DNA of 8,489 nt from DATAXV01 sp036272915 (GCA_036272915.1 DATAXV010000212.1:1-8489); one strand, 5' to 3'. Positions 1 through 6,362 are shown, numbered from the stretch's first letter. Program-made: numbers and translations. Notes: generated by a model from the letters alone, not told the origin.

Positions 1-748
1 GGAGGGACTCCGCGGCGGCCCCCGGGTCGTCCGCGTACAGGACCGACCGGCTGGCGTTGACGACGCAGCTGGCCTCGTCCCCGTCCCAGGCGGCGCCGAC
101 CGCCGCCGCCAGATCGCCGCCCTGGGCGCCGACGCCGGGGACCAGGAACGGCAGCCGGCTGCGCTCCCGGAGCTCGGCGATCCGGGCCGGTTCGCTGGCG
201 CCGGCGACCAGACCCACGTTGCCGTGGCCGTTGGCCCTCGCCGACAGCTCGGCCACGCGCCAGGAGAGCGGCTCGCCGTCGAGCAGGCGGTCCTGGAGAT
301 CGGCGGCTCCGGGGTTCGAGGTCCGGCAGACGACGTACATGCCGCGGTCAGGGTACGGATCGGTGAAGGCCTCGAGGGAGTCGAGGCCGTGGTAGGCGTG
401 CAGCGTGACCGCGTCCATCCCCAGCGTTTCGAAGACAGCCCTGGCGTAGGCGCGCATGGTGCTGTCGATGTCCGCCCGCTTGGCGTCGTAGATCACCGGC
501 ACGTCGGCCGGGATCGCCGCCCGGAGCTCCGCCACCGCCTCCAGCCCGGCGGCGCCGTACTGCTCCCAGAAGGCCGCGTTGGGCTTGTAGCAGCAGACGC
601 CGTCCGAGGTCCGGCGGACCACGTCGAGGCAATGCTCAAGGGCACCCCGTGCCCCGCCCGGGATGCGTTGCGGGTCGGGGTCGAGGCCGACGCAGACCTG
701 GCTGCGGCGGCTGCGGGCGGCGGCTCGCAGCCGCTCGAAGAAGCTCAC
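1..748 (-). CDS. pyrF: Orotidine 5'-phosphate decarboxylase, type 2 (partial, C-terminus beyond window)
   Basis: Decarboxylates OMP to UMP, the last step of de novo pyrimidine synthesis in the cytoplasm. 249 codons are visible from a GTG start at 748; the end lies beyond position 1. The protein has the decarboxylase signature DAKRAD at residues 88-93, with Asp88, Lys90 and Asp93 as the expected catalytic acid-lysine-acid set. It also has VGLDPD (20-25), YKPNAAFWEQYG (54-65), VTLHAYHGLDS (114-124), RTSNPGA (142-148) and VPGVGAQGGD (203-212). These are hallmarks of the type 2 (about 270-280 residue) branch found in actinobacteria and myxobacteria, not the shorter E. coli type, so roughly 25-30 residues are missing. 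The GTG start shares a 4-base GTGA overlap with the stop of the upstream thiolation gene. No strong ribosome-binding site is visible, so translational coupling is likely. Function is secure from motifs; the start is inferred from the overlap and from family length. Confidence 0.93.
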   Translation of the reverse strand, partial: MSFFERLRAAARSRRSQVCVGLDPDPQRIPGGARGALEHCLDVVRRTSDGVCCYKPNAAFWEQYGAAGLEAVAELRAAIPADVPVIYDAKRADIDSTMRAYARAVFETLGMDAVTLHAYHGLDSLEAFTDPYPDRGMYVVCRTSNPGAADLQDRLLDGEPLSWRVAELSARANGHGNVGLVAGASEPARIAELRERSRLPFLVPGVGAQGGDLAAAVGAAWDGDEASCVVNASRSVLYADDPGAAAESL

Positions 749-1689
749 TTCAGGCCGGCGTACCTGGCCTCGAGCTGGATCACCTTGCGGCGGCCGCGCT
801 CGGCCAGCGCGCAGTAGGAGCAGACCCGGTTCGTCGTCGGCTGGCCGCAGCGCTCGCACTCGTGCAGGTCGGTTGCCGGGTCGAAGCCGTTCTCCGACAG
901 CGCCCGGCGCCCCTCCTTGAGGAAGCCGACCACGAAGCGGTGCTTGGCCCCCGGCTGCTGCTCCTCGAGAGTGTTGAGCATGTCCTTGTAGGCCAGCGAC
1001 TTGGCGCCCCTCGCCATCGGGCACTCCTCGATGATGTAGTCGATCCGCGAGATCACGCAGTAGGCGGCGGTCTCCCGCTCCGACAGCCGGTACAGCGGCT
1101 TGACCTTGCGCACCAGCTTGGGGTGGGTGCTCTCCAGCACCGGGCCCTGGCGGCCCAGGTAGTCGACGTTCCAGTGGACGATGTTGCCGAACAGCGTCGC
1201 CGCCTCGTCGTCGAGGTTGTGGCCGGTGGCGACGACCTCGTAGCCGAGGTCGGCGGCGAGGCGATTGAAGTGGTAGCGCTTGACCGCGCCGCAGGCGGCG
1301 CAGGGCTTGCCGCTCCGCGCCTCGCGAAGATCGGGCACCTCGAAGCCCTCGTCCTCCTTGAGGTCGACCTGATGGAGGGTCAGCCCCCACTTCTCGGCGA
1401 AGGCCTCGCACCTGGCCTGGGACCGGCGCGAGTAGTCGCCGATGCCGAGGCGGATGTACATGCCGTCGGCCTGGTAGCCGAGATGCTTCAGCGCGTACCA
1501 GAGGGCGAGGCTGTCCTTCCCCCCGGAGACCGCGACCAGCACCCGCTCGGTCTTGCCGAACATGCGCTCATGGCGGATGCGGTTCTCGACCTGCTCGTGG
1601 AACCACTCCGGGTAGCAGGCCGCGCAGAAGGCGATCCGGCTCCTGCGGATCTCGACGTTCGCGGTCCGCCGGCAGCGGTGGCAGTGCAT
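745..1689 (-). CDS. ttuA: TtuA/TIGR00269-like tRNA 2-thiouridine synthetase (PP-loop, zinc fingers, Fe-S cysteines)
   Basis: 314-residue cytoplasmic enzyme expected to adenylate a tRNA uridine and replace its 2-oxygen with sulfur. In order: an N-terminal zinc finger with Cys3, Cys6, Cys22 and Cys25; a PP-loop ATP site SGGKDS at 55-60; the CAAC pair Cys130/Cys133; GHNLDDEA at 156-163; Cys223 in the IIEECP segment; and a C-terminal zinc finger with Cys278, Cys281, Cys290 and Cys293. Thermus TtuA uses Cys130, Cys133 and Cys222 for its [4Fe-4S] cluster, so the matching triad predicts an Fe-S enzyme rather than a disulfide/persulfide one. The ATG at 1689 overlaps the stop of the sulfur-carrier gene by one base (TGATG), which indicates coupling and a functional pair. 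In thermophiles TtuA makes 2-thioribothymidine at tRNA position 54. In relatives such as Ncs6/Ctu1 the target is U34, so the exact position modified here is not settled. The family call is firm; the target base is inference. Confidence 0.9.
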   Translation of the reverse strand: MHCHRCRRTANVEIRRSRIAFCAACYPEWFHEQVENRIRHERMFGKTERVLVAVSGGKDSLALWYALKHLGYQADGMYIRLGIGDYSRRSQARCEAFAEKWGLTLHQVDLKEDEGFEVPDLREARSGKPCAACGAVKRYHFNRLAADLGYEVVATGHNLDDEAATLFGNIVHWNVDYLGRQGPVLESTHPKLVRKVKPLYRLSERETAAYCVISRIDYIIEECPMARGAKSLAYKDMLNTLEEQQPGAKHRFVVGFLKEGRRALSENGFDPATDLHECERCGQPTTNRVCSYCALAERGRRKVIQLEARYAGLK

Positions 1690-1889
1690 CAGGCGCGGCC
1701 CCCGGAGATGACGGGAAGGATCTCCACCTCATCGTCCTCGGTGAGCCGCACATCGCCCGTGAGGATCTGCTCGCGCCGCACGACGAGGTGGGCGTCGCGA
1801 TGCAGACCGAGGCCCCGGAGCAGCTGGGCCACGGTGCTCGCCTCCACCTCGCGCACCTCCCGCTGGGGGAGGATCGTCACCTTCACCAC
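1689..1889 (-). CDS. ttuB: Ubiquitin-like sulfur carrier (MoaD/ThiS/TtuB family) with Gly-Gly-Arg-Ala tail
   Basis: A 66-residue beta-grasp protein (65 if the second of two tandem GTG codons, at 1886, is used). The segments VKVTILPQ, a central LLRGLGL helix region, and DDEVEILPVISGG near the end match the ThiS/MoaD pattern. Such proteins are adenylated at a C-terminal Gly-Gly and carry sulfur as a thiocarboxylate. Position directly upstream of the TtuA-like gene, with a 1-base overlap, makes it the likely sulfur donor for tRNA thiolation. The oddity is that Gly63-Gly64 is followed by Arg65-Ala66, whereas mature carriers end in Gly-Gly; activation would need a protease to remove two residues. 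No activating enzyme (TtuC/MoeB type) or JAMM protease is in the window. No ribosome-binding site precedes the start, but a GATAAT box sits five to eight bases upstream, which fits a leaderless mRNA. It could instead serve another sulfur pathway. Family is likely; the gene symbol rests mainly on context. Confidence 0.8.
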   Translation of the reverse strand: MVKVTILPQREVREVEASTVAQLLRGLGLHRDAHLVVRREQILTGDVRLTEDDEVEILPVISGGRA

Positions 1890-1945
1890 ACACCATTATC
1901 CAAGCCGGGACACGGCAATCGTCGGGCGGCGCAGAATGGAGATTC
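1890..1945. promoter_or_regulatory. Divergent intergenic promoter region between the thiolation and nadE operons
   Basis: This 56-base gap is the only non-coding stretch in the window, so it must carry promoters for both operons unless nadE is driven from elsewhere. It holds an AT-rich patch at 1895-1900 in otherwise GC-rich sequence. Facing the plus strand, CATTAT at 1894-1899 is a weak -10 match on the same bases as the minus-strand GATAAT, so a shared bidirectional -10 is possible. No convincing -35 element, inverted repeat or operator is visible for either direction. GGAG at 1938-1941 lies four bases before the nadE GTG and is its probable ribosome-binding site. Confidence 0.6.
1895..1900 (-). 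promoter_or_regulatory. Candidate -10 box (GATAAT) for a leaderless ttuB-ttuA-pyrF transcript
   Basis: GATAAT on the minus strand matches the sigma-70/SigA -10 consensus at five of six bases. It ends five bases before the GTG at 1889 and eight before the GTG at 1886. Transcription normally starts about six to eight bases after this box, which places the mRNA 5' end at or next to the start codon. The lack of any Shine-Dalgarno sequence upstream agrees. A TTGCCG at 1918-1913 is only 12 bases away, too close to be a standard -35. This is inference from spacing. Confidence 0.45.
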
Positions 1946-3778
1946 GTGGAGAGCGACGTACCGCGAGCCCTGCGGATCGGGCTGGCCCAGTTCGATCCCA
2001 CGGTGGGCGACCTTGAGGGCAACGCCAATCGGATGATCGAATGGATCGGCCGGGCTCGGGAGCGGGGCTGTGACCTCGTCGTCTTCCCCGAGCTGGCGGT
2101 CACCGGCTACCCGCCGGAGGATCTGGTCCTCAAGCCCTCGTTCGTCAGGGACAACATTCGCCAGCGCGACCGCATCACCGCCCACAGCCGGGGTCTGGCC
2201 GTGATCGGCGGCTTCGTCGACCTCGACGTGGACATCTACAACGCCGCCTTCATCGCCGGCGACGGCGAGCTGCGTGGCGTCTACCACAAGGTCTACCTGC
2301 CCAACTACGGGGTCTTCGACGAGAAGCGCTACTACCGCGCCGGCAGCGAGGCGCCGGTCTTCGAGCTGGACGGTGTCCGCCTCGGCGTCTCCATATGTGA
2401 GGACGCGTGGTTCCCGAACGGGCCGATCGCCGAGCAGGCCAAGCAGGGTGCCGAGGTACTGGTCAACATCAACGGCTCGCCCTTCCACGCCGGCAAGCGC
2501 CGCAGCCGGGAGGCGATGATCGCGACCCGGGCCATGGACACCCGTGCCTTCCTGGCCTGGGTGAACACGGTCGGCGGCCAGGACGAGCTGGTCTTCGACG
2601 GCAACAGCGTGGTGATCCACCCGGAGGGGTCGGTGATCGCGCGCGCGCCCTCCTTTGCCGAGGACCTGCTCGTCGCCGACGTCGATGTCGGCGCCGTCTT
2701 CGGCGAGCGCCTTCGCGACACCCGGCTCCGCTCCGAGAGCAGCGCCGACGACCATCGGATCAGGCCGGTGGCCCTGCAGTCGGGCTCCCCGACGCGGGCC
2801 CGCAACGAGCCCCCGCTCCTCCCCAACACCGAGCCCCTGGAGGACGAGGCCGAGGTCTACGCGGCGCTGGTGCTGGGCGTGCAGGACTACGTCCGCAAGT
2901 CGAGCCCCGTGCACCGCGTCGTCATCGCCGTCTCCGGTGGCATCGACTCGGCGCTGGCCTCCGCCATCGCCGTCGACGCCCTCGGGCCGGACGCCGTGAT
3001 CGGGGTGCACATGCCCTCCCGGCACACCTCGAACGACAGCGTGGAGGACTCCGAGCTGCTGGCCCGGGCGCTCGGGATCCGCCTCGAGACGATCGTCATC
3101 GAGGGGATCCGCAAGGCCTATGAGGAGGCGCTGGCGCCGCTCTTCGCCGGCACCGAGCCGGGCACCGCCGAGGAGAACGTCCAGGCCCGGATCCGGGGCA
3201 ACCTGGTGATGGCGATCAGCAACAAGTTCGGCGGCCTGGTCCTCACCACCGGCAACAAGTCAGAGGTCGCGACCGGCTACTGCACGCTCTACGGCGACAT
3301 GGCGGGCGGCTACAACGCCCTCAAGGACACCCCGAAGACGCTGGTCTACCGGCTCAGCCGCTATCGCAACGGCCTCGGCCCGAGTCCGGTCATCCCCGAG
3401 CGGATCCTGACCAAGGCGCCGTCGGCCGAGCTCCGCGACGACCAGAAGGACGAGGATTCGCTGCCCCCGTACGATCTGATGGACCCCATCCTGCGAGGAT
3501 ATGTGGAGGACGACCGCAGCTTCGAGGAGCTGGTCGCCGTCGGCCATGATCCGGCCATGGTGAGTCGCGTCATCCAGCTGGTCGACGGCAGTGAGTACAA
3601 GCGTCGCCAGGCCGCGCCCGGGGTGAAGATCACGCCCCGAGCCTTCGGCAGGGACCGGCGTATGCCCATCGTGAATCGGTATCGTGCCAGCGGGCAGAAC
3701 GCCCGACCTGCAAGCGGAGAGGTGGATGTTATGAGTGGTCCGGCCATGCGCCGATCGTCAGAAGAAGACAGTGCCTGA
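1946..3778 (+). CDS. nadE: Glutamine-dependent NAD+ synthetase (amidase-synthetase fusion)
   Basis: Catalyses the ATP-dependent amidation of nicotinic acid adenine dinucleotide to NAD+, drawing ammonia from glutamine. The 610-residue protein has two domains. The N-terminal nitrilase-type amidase (about 8-265) shows its triad: Glu49 in FPELAVTGY, Lys115 in YHKVYLPNYG and Cys151 in SICEDAWFPNG. The synthetase domain (about 300-580) has the PP-loop SGGIDS at 330-335, LTTGNKSE at 433-440, YGDMAGG at 449-455 and the family ending KITPRAFGRDRRMPIVNRYR at 561-580. A tail of about 30 extra residues, low in complexity, follows and runs into the next gene. The GTG at 1946 is chosen because RIGLAQFDPTVGDLEGN follows directly, as in the family, with GGAG just upstream. 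The stop overlaps the downstream E3-E1 alpha start by 8 bases (GTGCCTGA), so NAD synthesis and pyruvate dehydrogenase are probably co-transcribed. Confidence 0.96.
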   Translation: MESDVPRALRIGLAQFDPTVGDLEGNANRMIEWIGRARERGCDLVVFPELAVTGYPPEDLVLKPSFVRDNIRQRDRITAHSRGLAVIGGFVDLDVDIYNAAFIAGDGELRGVYHKVYLPNYGVFDEKRYYRAGSEAPVFELDGVRLGVSICEDAWFPNGPIAEQAKQGAEVLVNINGSPFHAGKRRSREAMIATRAMDTRAFLAWVNTVGGQDELVFDGNSVVIHPEGSVIARAPSFAEDLLVADVDVGAVFGERLRDTRLRSESSADDHRIRPVALQSGSPTRARNEPPLLPNTEPLEDEAEVYAALVLGVQDYVRKSSPVHRVVIAVSGGIDSALASAIAVDALGPDAVIGVHMPSRHTSNDSVEDSELLARALGIRLETIVIEGIRKAYEEALAPLFAGTEPGTAEENVQARIRGNLVMAISNKFGGLVLTTGNKSEVATGYCTLYGDMAGGYNALKDTPKTLVYRLSRYRNGLGPSPVIPERILTKAPSAELRDDQKDEDSLPPYDLMDPILRGYVEDDRSFEELVAVGHDPAMVSRVIQLVDGSEYKRRQAAPGVKITPRAFGRDRRMPIVNRYRASGQNARPASGEVDVMSGPAMRRSSEEDSA

Positions 3779-6362
3779 GAGCTTCGACATAAGCGTCATC
3801 GGCGGCGGGGTCGGCGGGTACGTCGCCGCCATCCGCGCCGCCCAGCTGGGTGCCAGGGTCGCCATCGTGGAGAAGGACCGCTTCGGCGGCACCTGCCTGG
3901 TCCGGGGCTGCATCCCGACCAAGGCCCTCCTCCAGTCCTCGGAGCTGTACTCCCTGGTCAGCGAGCACGGGGCCGAGTTCGGGCTGCAGATCGACGGCCT
4001 CGGCTTCGACCTGGAGACCGCGCAGAGGCGCCGCGTGGGCATCGTCGACCGGCTGGTCAAGGGCGTCGAGGGCCTGCTCAAGAACAACAACATCACCGTC
4101 CTCCGCGGCACCGCCCAGCTCGCCCCCCAGAACCGCTTCGAGGTCGCCGGCGAGACGCACACCTCCCGCGACGTCATCATCGCCACCGGCTCGGTCCCCT
4201 CCCGGATCCCGATCCCCGGCGTCGAGCACACGATCGACTCCGACGGCATCCTCGAGCTGCGCGACCGGCCGGAGTCGATGGTCGTCATCGGCGGCGGTGT
4301 GGTCGGCATGGAGTGGGGCGCCCTCTACGCCGCGCTCGGCACCAAGGTGACGGTGATCGAGATGCTGCCCCAGATCCTGCCCATGATCGAGCAGGACATG
4401 GTCTCCCTCTACCGCCGCCACTTCGAGCGGGAGGGCGGCAAGATTCACACCGAGGCCAGGGTCGAGGCGGTGGAGAAGTCTGGTTCGACCCTCTCCGTGC
4501 GCTTCAGCGCCGGCGGCGAGACCCACAGCGCCGAGGGCCAGGTCGTGCTGCTCGCGACCGGGCGGCGGCCCTACACCGAGGGCCTGGGCCTGGACCGGAT
4601 CGGCGTGCACTGCGACCGCGGCCGGGTGCTGGTCAACGAGCACCTGGGCACCGACGTCGACGGCGTCTGGGCGGCGGGCGACGTGATCGGCGGCATCATG
4701 CTCGCCCACGTCGCCTCCTACGAGGGCGTCTGCGCGGTGGAGAACATCCACGCCATGCGCACCGGCGGGCAGTTGCGCTCGCCCGACTACCACGCCGCCC
4801 CCAACTGCGTCTACACCGACCCCGAGATCGCCAACGTCGGCCTGACCGAGGCCGAGGCCAAGCGTCAGGGCCACGAGGTCGAGGTCGGCCGCTTCCCCTT
4901 CTCCGCCCTGGGCCGGGCCATGACCCTGGGCCAGACCGAGGGGGCGATCAAGGTCGTCGCCGACGCCTCGGACGGCACCGTGCTCGGCGTCCAGATGGTC
5001 GGGCCCCGGGTCACCGACGTGATCGCTGAGGCGACGCTCGCCGTCCAGCAGCGGCTGAAGCTGCACGACCTCGACCTCACCATGCACGCCCATCCCACCC
5101 TCGCCGAGGCGCTGCTCGAGTCAGCGCTCGCGGCCGACGGGAGGGCCATCCACATCCCCAACCGAAAGCGGCCCGCCGCGGCCCAGACCTCCCAGGTCAG
5201 GGCGACGGCGCCAGTTCGTCAGGGAGCACGCCAGGAGGAACCGCCCGCCGTGGTACGTCAGGTGGAAGAGAAGCCCCAGGTGGAGGTGATCAAGGAGGCG
5301 CCGCCGATCCGCCTCACTTCGGCGCCCTCCAAGATCAGGCTCACCAAGCCCCATCGCGAGGATCTGGTCAGCATCTACCGGTTGATGCTGCTGATCCGGC
5401 GCTTCGAGGAGCGCGCGCAGATCGAGTACACCAGGGCCAAGATCGGCGGCTACTGCCATCTCAACCTGGGCGAGGAGGCGACCGTGGTCGGCTCCCTGAT
5501 CGGGCTCCACCCCGAGGACTACGTCTACACGGCCTACCGCGAGCACGGCCACGCGATCACCAGGGGGATCGACCCCAAGTCGGTGATGGCCGAGCTCTTC
5601 GGCCGCGAGACCGGCACCTCCCACGGCCGTGGCGGCTCGATGCACATCTTCGACCCGCGCCGGCGCTTCATGGGCGGCTACGGCATCGTCGGCGGCCACC
5701 TGCCGCTGGCCACCGGAGCCGCGTTCTCGCTGCGCTACCGGCAGGAGGTCCTCGGCGAGGAGCCGAGCGAGGACGGCGCCCCGGTCGTCTTCTGCCTCTT
5801 CGGCGACGGCGTCACCAACATCGGCGCCTTCAACGAGTCGCTCAACTTCTCCAAGGTGCTGGACCTGCCCGTGATCTGGTTCTGCATCAACAACGGCTAC
5901 GGCATGGGCACCTCGGTGGAGCGGGCGTCGGCGGTGACCGAGCTCTATCGCAAGGCCTGCGCCTACAACATGGAGTCGATACGCATCGACGGCAACGACG
6001 TGCTCGAGGTGCTCCACAAGACGGACGAGATCCTGGAGAAGACGCGGAAGGACTCCCAGCCGCGAATGATCGAGGCGGTCTGCTACCGCTTCAAGGGGCA
6101 CTCCGTCGTCGATCCCGACAAGTACCGCTCCGAGGAGGAGAAGAAGAAGTGGCTGGCGCGTGACCCGCTCCACGCCTACGAGCACCGCCTGATCGACGCC
6201 AAGCTCGTCACCACCGAGGACCTCGAGGTCATCGGCCGGGAGATCGACGCCGAGGTCGAGGAGGCGGCCCGCTTCGCCGATCAGAGCCCGAACCCGCCCG
6301 TCGACGAGCTCTACCGGTTCCTGTACGCGGGTGAGTTCGAGGAGGTTCGGCGGGATGGCTGA
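3771..6362 (+). CDS. Fusion protein: dihydrolipoamide dehydrogenase (E3) - pyruvate dehydrogenase E1 alpha
   Basis: One open frame of 863 residues joins two enzymes normally encoded separately. Residues 1 to about 465 are a full E3 flavoprotein: FAD-binding GGGVGG (11-16), redox cysteines 42 and 47 in GGTCLVRGCIPTK, NAD-binding GGGVVG (174-179), a second FAD site ATGRRP, AAGDV, and the catalytic His441/Glu446 in HAHPTLAE. Residues 466 to about 530 are an Ala/Pro/Glu/Gln-rich linker with no lipoyl or subunit-binding domain. Residues 531-863 are E1 alpha of the PDH/acetoin dehydrogenase type: YRLMLLIRRFEER, GGYCHLNLGEEA, GRGGSMHIFDP, the thiamine diphosphate motif GDG (678-680) to NN (707-708), and the loop YRFKGHSVVDP. 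The E3 part reoxidises lipoyl-E2 with NAD+; the E1 alpha part, with E1 beta, decarboxylates pyruvate. The 3771 start gives a standard E3 N-terminus and an 8-base overlap with nadE. A GTG at 3735 (875 residues) has a better ribosome-binding site and cannot be excluded. Branched-chain 2-oxoacid or acetoin substrates are less likely but possible. Confidence 0.9.
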   Translation: MPESFDISVIGGGVGGYVAAIRAAQLGARVAIVEKDRFGGTCLVRGCIPTKALLQSSELYSLVSEHGAEFGLQIDGLGFDLETAQRRRVGIVDRLVKGVEGLLKNNNITVLRGTAQLAPQNRFEVAGETHTSRDVIIATGSVPSRIPIPGVEHTIDSDGILELRDRPESMVVIGGGVVGMEWGALYAALGTKVTVIEMLPQILPMIEQDMVSLYRRHFEREGGKIHTEARVEAVEKSGSTLSVRFSAGGETHSAEGQVVLLATGRRPYTEGLGLDRIGVHCDRGRVLVNEHLGTDVDGVWAAGDVIGGIMLAHVASYEGVCAVENIHAMRTGGQLRSPDYHAAPNCVYTDPEIANVGLTEAEAKRQGHEVEVGRFPFSALGRAMTLGQTEGAIKVVADASDGTVLGVQMVGPRVTDVIAEATLAVQQRLKLHDLDLTMHAHPTLAEALLESALAADGRAIHIPNRKRPAAAQTSQVRATAPVRQGARQEEPPAVVRQVEEKPQVEVIKEAPPIRLTSAPSKIRLTKPHREDLVSIYRLMLLIRRFEERAQIEYTRAKIGGYCHLNLGEEATVVGSLIGLHPEDYVYTAYREHGHAITRGIDPKSVMAELFGRETGTSHGRGGSMHIFDPRRRFMGGYGIVGGHLPLATGAAFSLRYRQEVLGEEPSEDGAPVVFCLFGDGVTNIGAFNESLNFSKVLDLPVIWFCINNGYGMGTSVERASAVTELYRKACAYNMESIRIDGNDVLEVLHKTDEILEKTRKDSQPRMIEAVCYRFKGHSVVDPDKYRSEEEKKKWLARDPLHAYEHRLIDAKLVTTEDLEVIGREIDAEVEEAARFADQSPNPPVDELYRFLYAGEFEEVRRDG
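5233..5252 (+). promoter_or_regulatory. Internal Shine-Dalgarno (AGGAGG) and in-frame GTG, possible free E1 alpha start
   Basis: AGGAGG at 5233-5238 is followed after 11 bases by an in-frame GTG at 5250-5252. Starting here would yield 370 residues ending at the same stop, close to the usual 360-370 residues of a stand-alone PDH E1 alpha, with a normal-length N-terminal segment before YRLMLL. The spacing is longer than the five-to-nine-base optimum but usable. It may be an active internal start or a relic of the pre-fusion gene. The motif is observed; its use is inference. Confidence 0.45.
5282..5298 (+). other. Double anti-Shine-Dalgarno-complementary tract without a start codon
   Basis: GGAGGTGATC (5282-5291) is a perfect ten-base complement of the conserved bacterial 16S rRNA 3' tail (GATCACCTCC), and AAGGAGG (5292-5298) follows at once. 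No ATG, GTG or TTG lies at initiation distance downstream, so it is not an obvious start signal. It encodes ordinary Val-Glu-Val-Ile-Lys-Glu codons in the linker and could slow elongating ribosomes between domains. It could also be coincidence in purine-rich Glu/Lys codons. Confidence 0.35.
6339..6345 (+). promoter_or_regulatory. Ribosome-binding site deciding the E1 beta start
   Basis: GAGGAGG ends nine bases before the ATG at 6355. It lies downstream of the alternative GTG at 6331 and so cannot serve that codon. It therefore favours the 334-residue E1 beta over the 342-residue version. Confidence 0.75.

Larger units (their letters stand above)
5163..5342 (+). other. E3/E1 alpha linker-coding segment with atypical codon use
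   Basis: This stretch joins the two enzyme domains of the fusion and matches neither family. In its middle (5211-5267) 9 of 19 codons end in A or T (cca, gtt, cgt, gga, gca, gaa, gta, cgt, gaa), whereas the flanking domains use G or C at nearly every third position. The encoded residues are rich in Gln, Glu, Pro, Val and Ala and look flexible. The relaxed codon use, together with ribosome-binding-like sequence, suggests former intergenic DNA captured into the reading frame. That origin is inference; the codon shift is seen directly. Confidence 0.7.

Noticed and set aside
348..632. Short minus-strand ATG frame within the pyrF region
   Set aside because: It is out of frame with the OMP decarboxylase motifs, which are read from the GTG at 748.
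1913..1918. TTGCCG on the minus strand as a -35 element for GATAAT
   Set aside because: The spacer would be 12 bases, well short of the usual 16-18.
649..2016. Long plus-strand open frame (455 codons) opposite the thiolation genes
   Set aside because: It lies antisense to three genes with clear motifs, its translation is low-complexity Ala/Arg/Gly/Val with no family resemblance, and such shadows are expected at this GC content.
1883..3025. Long minus-strand open frame antisense to nadE
   Set aside because: The translation is rich in Asp/Gly/Val/Ala without motifs; it mirrors GC-biased third positions of nadE.
3731..3778. Possible 15-residue open frame (ATG at 3731) preceded by a GAGG
   Set aside because: It is simply the in-frame tail of nadE; nothing separates it from that gene.
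3729..5093. 454-codon minus-strand open frame antisense to the E3 half
   Set aside because: No recognisable domain and repetitive Gly/Asp/Val/Leu composition; a shadow of the E3 coding sequence.
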